Below are positions 16,680 to 22,976 of a stretch of 35,377 bases of DNA, in pieces. The stretch's first letter is position 1. The number at the start of each line of letters is the position of its first letter. The notes beneath the pieces are model-generated. The model searched no databases. It had not been told where the DNA came from and was given only the letters and a program-made list of their open reading frames with translations. The position numbers were made by a program, and so were the translations under genes. Origin of the DNA: Candidatus Omnitrophota bacterium (GTDB lineage: Bacteria; Omnitrophota; Gorgyraeia; Gygaellales; Profunditerraquicolaceae); NCBI GenBank assembly GCA_018895075.1, contig JAHIOW010000005.1, positions 1-35,377 on the forward strand, given 5' to 3'.

Positions 16680-17672
16680 CTATTCCTCTTTCTTCTCCCT
16701 GGTCATCAAGTCACGCACTGCCTTAAGTGGAGATTTGTTTTTATAAAGAACAGAATATACCTCTTTAGTTATAGGCATATCAATTTTATATTTCAGGCTT
16801 AACGCATATGCGGATTTAGTCGTGGGTATCCCTTCAGCCACCATCTGCATATGGCTTTTTATCTGCCTTAAGGATTTGCCTTTGCCGATCTCATCACCCA
16901 CAAATCTATTTCTACTGTAGGAGCTAATGCAGGTAGTTACCAGGTCGCCTAAACCACTTATACCGCTGAAGGTATTCAGCCTTGCGCCCATCTTCTCACC
17001 CAGCCTTGAAATTTCTAGTAACCCCCGGCATAAAAGCGCGGCCTTGGTATTTGCGCCAAATCCCAGGCCATCGGATATGCCACAGGCAATAGCAATGATG
17101 TTTTTCAGGCTCCCGCCTAATTCCACGCCCGCAACATCATCATTTGTATAGAGCCTGAATCCTTCAGTCATCAAAGTATCTTGCAGGTACTTCCTTAAAC
17201 TTTTATCATAAGAAGCCACTACAGCGGTAGTGGGTATTCCTCTGGCTACCTCCTGGGCGATAGTAGGCCCGGAAAGCACCGCCAATTTTATATTGCCCAG
17301 TTCATCTTTTATGACTTCGGACATTCTCTTGAGCGAACCTGTTTCTATGCCCTTTGCCGCGCTCAAATATATTGTATCACAGCAACGGCTATCAATGTGT
17401 TTGAGTTTCTTTAAAACTTTACGCATATGCTCTGAAGGAATAGCCAGGATTATCAATCCGCCAGCCTCCGCTGCCTCCTTTAAGTTATGCGTAATTTTTA
17501 CATCAGCCGGTATCTTAATGCCGGGTAAAAACTTGGTGTTTATCCTTTTTTTATTTAAATATACGGCGTAATCCTCAAATATGCTCCAGAGGGTAACCTT
17601 AAAACCTTTACGGTGCAATAAGATTGCTAAGGTTGTGCCCCATCCGCCATCACCTAAAACTGATATCTGCAT
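16680..17672 (-). CDS. gpsA: Glycerol-3-phosphate dehydrogenase [NAD(P)+]
   Basis: GpsA reduces dihydroxyacetone phosphate to sn-glycerol-3-phosphate for bacterial phospholipids. Seen: the nucleotide-binding start VLGDGGWGTTLA, LAIPSEHMRKVL, LSAAKGIE, the catalytic-lysine region GGSLKNIIAIACGISDGLGFGANTKAALL, and SGLGDLVTTC. 330 residues is normal. It lies 10 bases after the PilZ gene. GpsA indicates ester lipids on glycerol-3-phosphate, so the archaeal-looking ThyA upstream does not make this an archaeon. Confidence 0.97.
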   Translation of the reverse strand: MQISVLGDGGWGTTLAILLHRKGFKVTLWSIFEDYAVYLNKKRINTKFLPGIKIPADVKITHNLKEAAEAGGLIILAIPSEHMRKVLKKLKHIDSRCCDTIYLSAAKGIETGSLKRMSEVIKDELGNIKLAVLSGPTIAQEVARGIPTTAVVASYDKSLRKYLQDTLMTEGFRLYTNDDVAGVELGGSLKNIIAIACGISDGLGFGANTKAALLCRGLLEISRLGEKMGARLNTFSGISGLGDLVTTCISSYSRNRFVGDEIGKGKSLRQIKSHMQMVAEGIPTTKSAYALSLKYKIDMPITKEVYSVLYKNKSPLKAVRDLMTREKKEE

Positions 17673-17682
17673 TCTTTATCTT

Positions 17683-18096
17683 TTAAGTCTCTTCATCTTT
17701 ATAATCTGAATTTTTTAAGCAGTGGGCTTCAGGATATATGTGTGTTGGGTTTTTTTCTTCCCGGGTAATAAATTGAATCCCGACATTGTAACTGCCGTCG
17801 CTTTTAAGCTCTATCCTTACCGCTCTGCCGATAATTCCATTCTGATATATCAGGCATCTGTTGTCTAAATCTACGCAAATAGATAATACACTTTTATCAA
17901 AAGAAAGCCATATTATATCGTCCTTGTTCACCTTCTCTTGTATCCTGCAGAGTAACCCGGACTGGCTGATATCTGAGGTATAACCTTGGAGTATTTTAGA
18001 AATCGTCTCTTTCTTGCATACCTTGCAGGCAAGAGGCACTACATAATCTAATCTGGCAAATTCTCGGCGTTCTAATCCCTTATGCTTATCTTGCAT
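17683..18096 (-). CDS. PilZ domain protein (candidate c-di-GMP receptor), 137 aa
   Basis: It begins with a PilZ RxxxR box (RREFARLDY, residues 10-18) and carries the second box as SDISQSGLL near residue 41. The middle contains several Cys residues (CKVCKK, CVDLDNRC), not typical of PilZ; their role is unknown. The start is ATG in a TAATG overlap with thyA. A charged C-terminal tail of about 25 residues follows the barrel. The output partner cannot be inferred. Two PilZ genes around gpsA suggest that c-di-GMP signalling is used by this organism. Confidence 0.8.
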   Translation of the reverse strand: MQDKHKGLERREFARLDYVVPLACKVCKKETISKILQGYTSDISQSGLLCRIQEKVNKDDIIWLSFDKSVLSICVDLDNRCLIYQNGIIGRAVRIELKSDGSYNVGIQFITREEKNPTHIYPEAHCLKNSDYKDEET

Positions 18097-18845
18097 TATC
18101 TTATTTGCAGGTCGTACTTATTTGTCCTCATCTTGGCTAAGTCCCAGGCATAATCATAGAGGTGCAGGCCTTTACTGACAGCAACAATCTCACCATCCTC
18201 AACCCCGATCTCCTCGGCCATATACTGCTTTACTAACTGCAATCCCCCCATGTTTGCAGGAAAACCTCCCCAGAGGTCCCAGGAGCGAAAATATAAGATA
18301 AAATGCAATTTACCGTAACGCACACGGGTATCTATGAGCCTCAGGCACGGCGGATCAACTAACTTTATGTCAGAAGGCATACCGATCTCCATTATTGCCT
18401 GGTTTGTCCCAAAGCCTTTTTCCTTGTAAATCTTTATCACCTCTTCTACCTGATTTACATTTAAGGGTATCTCCTTAATCATCTCTTTGCCGTTGACATC
18501 CTGTCTTACTTTCACCTTTGGCTCAACTAATCTTTCACCATAGGTATAATCCTCGGTCTTGGTCTTGGTTCCGGTAAGCAGATAATTCAAATACCCATGG
18601 ATATATTCCATATCCGTGGGCGCGGGAATGTTCATTCCCTCTGGAATTATGGGTATAATCTGATGAGAGGGTTTCTTAACCCTGACAACCGCAAAATCAA
18701 ACTCCAGGCGCTTCTGCCCTTCATAACTACCCCGGGTTATAGTATAGACATGGCCTTTCTCTAAAATCCGGGATAAACATTGAAACCAGGCGTCATCCAG
18801 GTCAAAGGCATCAATAAAAACCGGCTCTAAAAATTCTTTTTCCAT
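18096..18845 (-). CDS. thyA: Thymidylate synthase, archaeal-type ThyA
   Basis: The enzyme methylates dUMP to dTMP with a folate-type C1 donor. Seen: the catalytic cysteine in DPPCLRLIDTRV (C167), FRSWDLWGGFPANMGGLQLV, where the usual bacterial sequence is QRSxDxxLGxPFN, and HLYDYAW near the end. This form is that of the archaeal/ThyA-like branch. 249 residues is near the length of that group. I chose the ATG at 18845, because the ORF-track start at 18941 lies inside tRNA-Gly. This ATG is only 4 bases from the tRNA CCA, so after tRNA processing the message would be nearly leaderless and has no visible Shine-Dalgarno sequence. FolP and AcsE in the same window also act in C1 metabolism. Confidence 0.88.
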   Translation of the reverse strand: MEKEFLEPVFIDAFDLDDAWFQCLSRILEKGHVYTITRGSYEGQKRLEFDFAVVRVKKPSHQIIPIIPEGMNIPAPTDMEYIHGYLNYLLTGTKTKTEDYTYGERLVEPKVKVRQDVNGKEMIKEIPLNVNQVEEVIKIYKEKGFGTNQAIMEIGMPSDIKLVDPPCLRLIDTRVRYGKLHFILYFRSWDLWGGFPANMGGLQLVKQYMAEEIGVEDGEIVAVSKGLHLYDYAWDLAKMRTNKYDLQIR

Positions 18846-18849
18846 AGGT

Positions 18850-18923
18850 TGGAGCGGGCAACGGGACTCGAACCCGTGTAGGTAGCTTGGAAGGCTACTG
18901 CACTGCCACTGTGCTATGCCCGC
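18850..18923 (-). tRNA. tRNA-Gly (TCC anticodon)
   Basis: The acceptor GCGGGCA pairs with TGCCCGC, the discriminator is T and CCA is encoded. The D arm is GCAC...GTGC, the anticodon arm GTAGC-CTTCCAA-GCTAC, and the T arm ACGGG-TTCGAGT-CCCGT. The anticodon TCC reads GGA/GGG. It directly precedes thyA by 4 bases. Confidence 0.98.
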
Positions 18924-19152
18924 GTAAATTCGGTTAGGCACTATGCTCGCTGTTTTGCTTGTCGCTTCGCTACGCTTAATTCACTTGCTATAACTTATCA
19001 GTGAATTACACCGCGCTAAGCGCGGTGCTGCTTTAGTGCCACCATAATTTTCCTTGTCGGAAAAGAGCAGGTATGCACTCCGCTCGCTGTTTTGCTTGTC
19101 GCAAAACTGCGCTCGCTTTAGTGCCACCATAATTTTCCTTGTCGGAAAATTA
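18924..19152. repeat. Repeat-rich spacer between tRNA-Gly and tRNA-Tyr
   Basis: About 230 bases hold no credible gene; the 74-aa ORF here is a shadow. Two direct repeats are interleaved: CTTTAGTGCCACCATAATTTTCCTTGTCGGAAAA at about 19031 and again 76 bases later, and CTCGCTGTTTTGCTTGTCGC at 18945 and 138 bases later. Hairpins are frequent: CACCGCGC-TAA-GCGCGGTG at 19009-19027, ATTCAC...GTGAAT around 18979-19006, and CCACCATAATTTTCC-TTGTC-GGAAAATTATGGTGG ending at the tRNA-Tyr CCA. The last one reuses the tRNA-Tyr 3' end sequence. Confidence 0.8.
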
Positions 19153-19445
19153 TGGTGGGCAGGAGAGGATTCGAACCTCTGAAGGACAAGTCCGCCAGAT
19201 TTCAAGTGCCCTCAAGTTACCTTAAGGCTTGGACTATCTCATCACCTTAGTTTTTAACTGTAGGTGGTGGGCGCTTAGTCTCTGCACCTTCCCGCCACAA
19301 AACTCTGGCGGGCTTGGCTCAGGATTGCCCTTGACTCATTCATGCCAAGGGTTTCCCTGAATTCACCCACTTTTCCATCTTGTCTTTCGACAGGACGCTG
19401 CGTTTTTCCACAGTCTGGTGCGATTGGCCACTCCGCCACCTGCCC
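19153..19445 (-). tRNA. tRNA-Tyr (GTA) interrupted by a group I intron
   Basis: The exons are 19445-19410 and 19202-19153. Joined, they give acceptor GGGCAGG/CCTGCCC with A73 and an encoded CCA, anticodon arm CCAGA-CTGTAAA-TCTGG, a long variable arm (GGAC-TT-GTCC) and T arm AGAGG-TTCGAAT-CCTCT. The anticodon GTA and the long variable arm are exactly what a bacterial tRNA-Tyr has. The intron lies between anticodon positions 35 and 36. Unspliced, the anticodon loop would be destroyed, so this gene depends on splicing. No other tRNA-Tyr is in the window. Confidence 0.94.
19203..19409 (-). ncRNA. Group I self-splicing intron in tRNA-Tyr, 207 nt
   Basis: The whole core can be drawn by eye. P1 pairs exon CUGU with intron GCAG, giving the conserved U-G wobble at the 5' splice site. 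P2 has a GAAA loop. P3 is GUGGGUG with CGCCCAC. P4 is UUCAGG with CCUGAG, P5 CCCUUG with CAAGGG, and P6a CCCGCCA with UGGCGGG. P7 is GACUA with UAGUC, P8 CACCU with AGGUG, and P9 CCUUAAG-GUAA-CUUGAGG. The intron ends in G, as required. Blocks AATCCTGAGCCAAG and GGTGCAGAGACTA match the well-known cyanobacterial and proteobacterial tRNA introns of subgroup IC3. It contains no complete ORF of its own. Confidence 0.93.
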
Positions 19446-20028
19446 AATTTATATATTCGTCTATCCAGTTTTTAATCAGTTCGAGCAAACGTTTATCATT
19501 ATAACGGACATGAATTAAACCATAAGGTAATTTCCTATTGCTCAAATTTGAATTACCTTCTCTTATATACGGTTTAGTAAATTGACATAAAGGAACTTTG
19601 GTTATATTATGCCAGTACGCTTTTGATTCTTCTATATCCTGAAAAGAGTAACCATAAAGATAAATCTTCAATCTCTCTTCACATATTCCACAAACTTCTC
19701 TTAAGAATTTTAAAAATATTTTTATTATTTTTGGATTGCTGTTAGCAAAGTCTACAGTACTACCTATCAAAGTCCCTTCTGCCCAATAAAGCATAATACC
19801 AGCAATTTTTAATTTCTCTTCAATAATAGATAAATTAGACTTTATCTCAAACTGTGGTTTTATTTTATAATAGTTATACCCTGCCTCTGAACGGTCTCTA
19901 CGATTAATATTATATCTCTTCATAAGATTATATACTGTCCAGAAGGAAACGTTTAATTTTTTAGCAACCTCTTCTACAGTATATTTGTTATCCTTATAAA
20001 ATGTTTCAATTTGAGTTTTTTCGATCAT
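19363..20028 (-). CDS. LAGLIDADG-like homing endonuclease ORF with N-terminal HTH
   Basis: Residues 1-45 or so look like a helix-turn-helix (YTVEEVAKKLNVSFWTVYNL). The middle has one degenerate LAGLIDADG-type helix, KIAGIMLYWAEGTLIGSTVD, followed by FANSNPKIIKIFLKFLREVC, as in single-motif homing endonuclease relatives. A single motif would require a dimer. I chose the ATG at 20028, because the track start at 20064 is inside tRNA-Thr. The start is 6 bases after the tRNA-Thr CCA. The last 27 or so residues (from WAGGGVANRTRLWKN on) are read from the tRNA-Tyr 5' exon and intron, and the stop lies inside the intron. Its likely link is to spread of the intron, but it lies upstream of it and not within it. 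Lysine- and asparagine-rich AT-rich coding suggests foreign origin. Confidence 0.65.
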   Translation of the reverse strand: MIEKTQIETFYKDNKYTVEEVAKKLNVSFWTVYNLMKRYNINRRDRSEAGYNYYKIKPQFEIKSNLSIIEEKLKIAGIMLYWAEGTLIGSTVDFANSNPKIIKIFLKFLREVCGICEERLKIYLYGYSFQDIEESKAYWHNITKVPLCQFTKPYIREGNSNLSNRKLPYGLIHVRYNDKRLLELIKNWIDEYINWAGGGVANRTRLWKNAASCRKTRWKSG

Positions 20029-20034
20029 TTTAAA

Positions 20035-20109
20035 TGGAGCCGGCGAGAGGAATCGAACCCCCAACCTAGGGTTTACAAAACCCTTGCTCTACCATTGAGC
20101 CACGCCGGC
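20035..20109 (-). tRNA. tRNA-Thr (TGT anticodon)
   Basis: The acceptor GCCGGCG pairs with CGCCGGC, the discriminator is T and CCA is encoded. The D arm is GCTC...GAGC, the anticodon arm AGGGT-TTTGTAA-ACCCT, and the T arm GGGGG-TTCGATT-CCTCT, which needs wobble or mismatch pairs. The anticodon TGT reads ACA/ACG. It starts one base after the nnrD stop codon. Confidence 0.96.
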
Positions 20110-20110
20110 A

Positions 20111-20998
20111 TTAACTACACCTCTTTATCGCCCCGGGGATGTTATCTATTATGTCCGAGGCAATCATACCCGGTTGTGTCTTATCTCTGGCGGCTAAATC
20201 TCCGGCCAGGCCATGCAGGTAAACCGCGTATTTGGCAGCAGCAAATGCATCTAACCCTTGAGCCAAAAAAGCAGCAATCATCCCTGTCAATACATCGCCG
20301 CTTCCGGCAGTAGCCATTCCCGGGTTACCGGTCTTATTGATATATAAATTGCCTTTGTAATCTGCTACTACAGTATTATGGCCCTTTAAAACTACTGTTA
20401 CTCGATAAGTCCGGCTAAATTTTCTGGCAATATTTTTTCTCTCAGACTGAACTTTCTTTACGCTAATACCTAAAAGCCTGGCCATCTCTCCCGGGTGCGG
20501 CGTCATTATTATTTCTTTGACACCTTGACACTTTCCTGCCTGCCGGACAGGCAGGGACACTTTGACACTGCCTAAATGCCCCACTAATGCATTGAGCCCA
20601 TCAGCATCAATAACCAAAGGTTTATTTATATTAAATATAACCTTGCGCGTTAACCCTTGAGTTGATTTATTTTGAGTAAGTCCCGGCCCCACTGCTAAAA
20701 CATCTATATTTTTTATAAAATCTTTTATCTTTTTATAAGCACTTAAGCTTAAAGTCCCTTGCCTGGTTTGAGGTAACGGCAATGTCATCACCTCGTTAGG
20801 TTTTATCTTTATTATTGCCTTGTTTAGGCTTTTAGGGACACCCAGGGTAATCAGTCCGGCGCCTGTACGCATTGCCGCATGAGCACATAATGCCGCAGCG
20901 CCGGAGAATCTGGCGGAACCGGCCAAAATAAAAATATGGCCAAAGTCGCCCTTGTAGGCGTTAAGCCTTCTGCGTAATAACGGCGTTGGCAACCGCAT
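20111..20998 (-). CDS. nnrD: ADP/ATP-dependent NAD(P)H-hydrate dehydratase (NnrD domain)
   Basis: The enzyme repairs damaged NAD(P)HX in the cytoplasm. Seen: the start LPTPLLRRRLNAYKGDFGH, GSARFSGAAALCA, VIDADGLNAL, MTPHPGEMARLLG and NPGMATAGSGDVLTGMIAA. Only the dehydratase domain is present; the NnrE epimerase domain is missing here. A foreign stretch VKVSLPVRQAGKCQG (about residue 148) comes from a CCTGCCTGCCGG palindrome flanked by direct repeats, just before the conserved MTPHPGE. The start overlaps acpS by 38 bases, which is long, but LPTPLLRRR is family sequence and must be kept. Confidence 0.94.
   Translation of the reverse strand: MRLPTPLLRRRLNAYKGDFGHIFILAGSARFSGAAALCAHAAMRTGAGLITLGVPKSLNKAIIKIKPNEVMTLPLPQTRQGTLSLSAYKKIKDFIKNIDVLAVGPGLTQNKSTQGLTRKVIFNINKPLVIDADGLNALVGHLGSVKVSLPVRQAGKCQGVKEIIMTPHPGEMARLLGISVKKVQSERKNIARKFSRTYRVTVVLKGHNTVVADYKGNLYINKTGNPGMATAGSGDVLTGMIAAFLAQGLDAFAAAKYAVYLHGLAGDLAARDKTQPGMIASDIIDNIPGAIKRCS
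20535..20555. repeat. CCTGCCTGCCGGACAGGCAGG palindrome inside nnrD
   Basis: The 21-bp palindrome has one central spacer base and is bracketed by TTGACACTTT and GGACACTTTGACAC. Translated in nnrD, it gives SLPVRQAGKC. It is of the same family as those in nadC and upstream of tilS. Confidence 0.8.
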
Positions 20999-21326
20999 AA
21001 CTCTTCACATGCGAAATAGACACATGCACATCTATCTTCTTGGCCCTGCCATTTAAAATCGCGCAATATGGCCTGCCATCTTTATCATTTAAAATCTCGA
21101 CTTCCTTCCAGCTTAATTCACTGTCCCCCATCGCCTTAAATACCGCCTCTTTAGCGGCAAACCTGCCCGCAAGATATTGATATAAACTCCCCCGGGTCTT
21201 GGCATTTTCTAATTCCTGCGCTGTAAATATACGATTTAAGAATACGTTTCCCCATTTTTCTACTGCCTGGCGCAGCCGCCTTACCTCTGTGATATCCACC
21301 CCCGTTCCGATAATACTCTTATCCAT
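20961..21326 (-). CDS. acpS: Holo-[acyl-carrier-protein] synthase
   Basis: AcpS transfers phosphopantetheine from CoA to acyl carrier protein. Seen: IIGTGVDITEVRRL at the N-terminus with the Mg-binding Asp, YLAGRFAAKEAVFKAMG in the middle with the conserved Glu, and VHVSISHVKSYAVANAVI at the end. 121 residues is the usual size. It overlaps pdxJ by 8 bases upstream and nnrD by 38 downstream. The pdxJ-acpS-nnr order is common in bacteria, which supports all three calls. Confidence 0.95.
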   Translation of the reverse strand: MDKSIIGTGVDITEVRRLRQAVEKWGNVFLNRIFTAQELENAKTRGSLYQYLAGRFAAKEAVFKAMGDSELSWKEVEILNDKDGRPYCAILNGRAKKIDVHVSISHVKSYAVANAVITQKA

Positions 21327-22035
21327 TTATTAAAGCCCTCATCTGCCGCACTGCCTGTTCCAAACCTACTAAGGCGGCTCTGCAGACTATAGAGTAACCA
21401 ATATTTAATTCTTCTATTGCCTTTATTTTAGCCACCCGGGATACATTAGAATAATCTAAACCGTGGCCGGCAAAAACATGCAGATTTCTATCTCTGGCGA
21501 AATCAACCGCGGTTTCTAATTCTTTAAAATATGTATCTTGTTTTTTTGCGTTCGCGGCCCCGGCATAGCGGCCTGTATGCAACTCTATCATGCTCACTCC
21601 AATTTTTCCTGCCGCCTCAATCTGCCTTCTGTCCGGGTCAATAAATAAACTCACATTAATACCTTGATCTTCTAATCTTTTTAAAACCTGCCTTATCCTT
21701 TTAAAATTAGAGACAACGTCCAATCCCCCTTCGGTGGTTAATTCCTGCCTCCTCTCAGGCACAAGCGTGGCCTGCTCAGGCTTGACTGCGCAGGCTATCT
21801 TAACTATATCCTGCGCCACAGCCATCTCCAGATTTAATTTTGTCTTCACTACCTCTTTTAGTATACAAAGGTCCCTTTCTTTAATATGCCGGCGGTCTTC
21901 TCTCAGGTGTACCACGATACTATCGGCTCCCGCGGACTCACAAACTAAAGCCGCAAATACCGGCTCAGGTTCAAGCCCGCCCCGGACCTCTCTTAGTGTA
22001 GCGATATGGTCAATATTTACGCCTAATTGTGGCAT
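21319..22035 (-). CDS. pdxJ: Pyridoxine 5'-phosphate synthase
   Basis: PdxJ makes pyridoxine 5'-phosphate from deoxyxylulose phosphate and 3-amino-2-oxopropyl phosphate in the DXP-dependent route to vitamin B6. Seen: LGVNIDHIATLREVRGG, DSIVVHLREDRRHI, TLVPERRQELTTEGGLDV, SLFIDPDRRQIEAA, ELHTGRYA and GHGLDYSNV. I chose the ATG at 22035 (MPQLGVNID) over the track start at 22050. A strong hairpin lies just upstream (22049-22084). Confidence 0.97.
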   Translation of the reverse strand: MPQLGVNIDHIATLREVRGGLEPEPVFAALVCESAGADSIVVHLREDRRHIKERDLCILKEVVKTKLNLEMAVAQDIVKIACAVKPEQATLVPERRQELTTEGGLDVVSNFKRIRQVLKRLEDQGINVSLFIDPDRRQIEAAGKIGVSMIELHTGRYAGAANAKKQDTYFKELETAVDFARDRNLHVFAGHGLDYSNVSRVAKIKAIEELNIGYSIVCRAALVGLEQAVRQMRALING

Positions 22036-22048
22036 CTTTAATGAGCAC

Positions 22049-22084
22049 ATAACCCCACACCCAGCAAACTGGGTGTGGGGTTAT
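22049..22084. repeat. Perfect hairpin upstream of pdxJ
   Basis: ATAACCCCACACCCAG and CTGGGTGTGGGGTTAT are perfectly inverted around CAAA, giving a 16-bp stem. It is followed by no T-run in the direction of transcription, so an ordinary intrinsic terminator is not supported. It may attenuate pdxJ, or be another dispersed palindrome. Confidence 0.75.
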
Positions 22085-22093
22085 TTGTGCGAA

Positions 22094-22234
22094 TTAATAA
22101 TTGATTCGGGCTATCTCACCCTTAGTATAAAACCAGGCCATAACCGCCAAGATAAGCGCGATGATCTTAAGCCAGGGGTGAGATGTTACCCAATGTCTAA
22201 TCTTGACTTTAATCTTAATTTTTTCTTTAGGCAT
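22094..22234 (-). CDS. Mini CdaR/YbbR-like membrane peptide, 46 aa
   Basis: This ORF is missing from the track because of its length. It begins MPKEKIKIKVKIRHWVTSHP, then has one transmembrane helix LKIIALILAVMAWFYTKGEI and ends a few residues later at TAA. The helix with its trailing YTKGEI matches the start of YbbR/CdaR proteins (LKIISLLLAVxLWxYVNGE), which regulate CdaA. The YbbR domains that should follow are absent, so only the membrane anchor remains. Its ATG overlaps the cdaA end by 8 bases, the usual cdaA-cdaR order. It is either a minimal CdaR or a remnant. Confidence 0.72.
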   Translation of the reverse strand: MPKEKIKIKVKIRHWVTSHPWLKIIALILAVMAWFYTKGEIARINY

Positions 22235-22976
22235 TTTTTTTCTTGGGTTTCATCAGTTCTTTTATCTTAGAAAGCATCTCTTCCCTGCTCAAATCCTTGT
22301 ATAATCTGCCCTGGTAGGCCAAAGAGACATCGCGGCGCTCCTCAGAAACAATGATAATCATGGCATCTGTCTCATCGCTCAAACCCAAAGCCGCGCGATG
22401 CCGCGTCCCAAAGATGCGGCTTATATCCGGATTTTGCGTGATGGGAAACAGGCACCCCGCAGCGGTAATACGGCCGCGCTGGATGATTATGCCTCCGTCA
22501 TGAAGTAAACTATTGGGTGTAAATATATTCTGGATTAGGTCCGCAGATACACGCGCGTCTATAAGCACCCCGCTTCCGATATAGGGATTCAAAGGGTCGT
22601 TTTTTTCTATGGCAATCAACGCCCCAATCTTATCCTTACAAAGGTTCTCTGCTGCCTTAACTGCCTGGCTGATAATATAATCCAATTCTTCTTCTTTTAA
22701 GGCTGTGGTAAAAAGATGGCGCTGCCCTAATAATGCCAGGCCCTGCCTGATTTCGGTATGGAAAATAATCAACAAGGCTATAATTGATATCGCGAATAAT
22801 TTTGTCAGTAACCAGCTGAGTACCTCCAGGCCCAATCTCTGAAACAGAATAAAGGCAAACAAAAGGATAATTATCCCGCGTAAGGCATGTATGGCACGCG
22901 TGCCTACAAAAAAAAGCAGGATATGATAAATAATAAACCACAGGATCGTTATCTCAACTATTGTTTTCCAGATCAT
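22227..22976 (-). CDS. cdaA: Diadenylate cyclase CdaA (DacA)
   Basis: This membrane enzyme makes c-di-AMP from two ATP. Three N-terminal transmembrane helices occupy residues 1-75, followed by a linker helix (EEELDYIISQAVKAAENL) and the DAC domain. The RHR motif is intact (GTRHRAALGLSDETDA, residues 190-205). The DGA motif reads LHDGG at 158-162, with Gly in place of Ala next to the metal-binding Asp, a small change that may still be active. 249 residues is a little short of the usual 270. It overlaps folP by ATGA and the CdaR-like peptide by 8 bases. c-di-AMP usually controls potassium and turgor. Confidence 0.94.
   Translation of the reverse strand: MIWKTIVEITILWFIIYHILLFFVGTRAIHALRGIIILLFAFILFQRLGLEVLSWLLTKLFAISIIALLIIFHTEIRQGLALLGQRHLFTTALKEEELDYIISQAVKAAENLCKDKIGALIAIEKNDPLNPYIGSGVLIDARVSADLIQNIFTPNSLLHDGGIIIQRGRITAAGCLFPITQNPDISRIFGTRHRAALGLSDETDAMIIIVSEERRDVSLAYQGRLYKDLSREEMLSKIKELMKPKKKNA

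Noticed and set aside
18096-18941. Longer thyA form of 281 aa
   Set aside because: Its first 32 residues are translated from tRNA-Gly; family sequence starts at MEKEFLEP.
18981-19205. 74-aa ORF on the minus strand
   Set aside because: It is made of the repeats and the tRNA-Tyr 3' exon and has no protein-like composition.
22049-22084. Intrinsic terminator
   Set aside because: The stem is strong but no T-run follows on either strand (GGGGTTATGTGC on minus, GGGGTTATTTGTG on plus).
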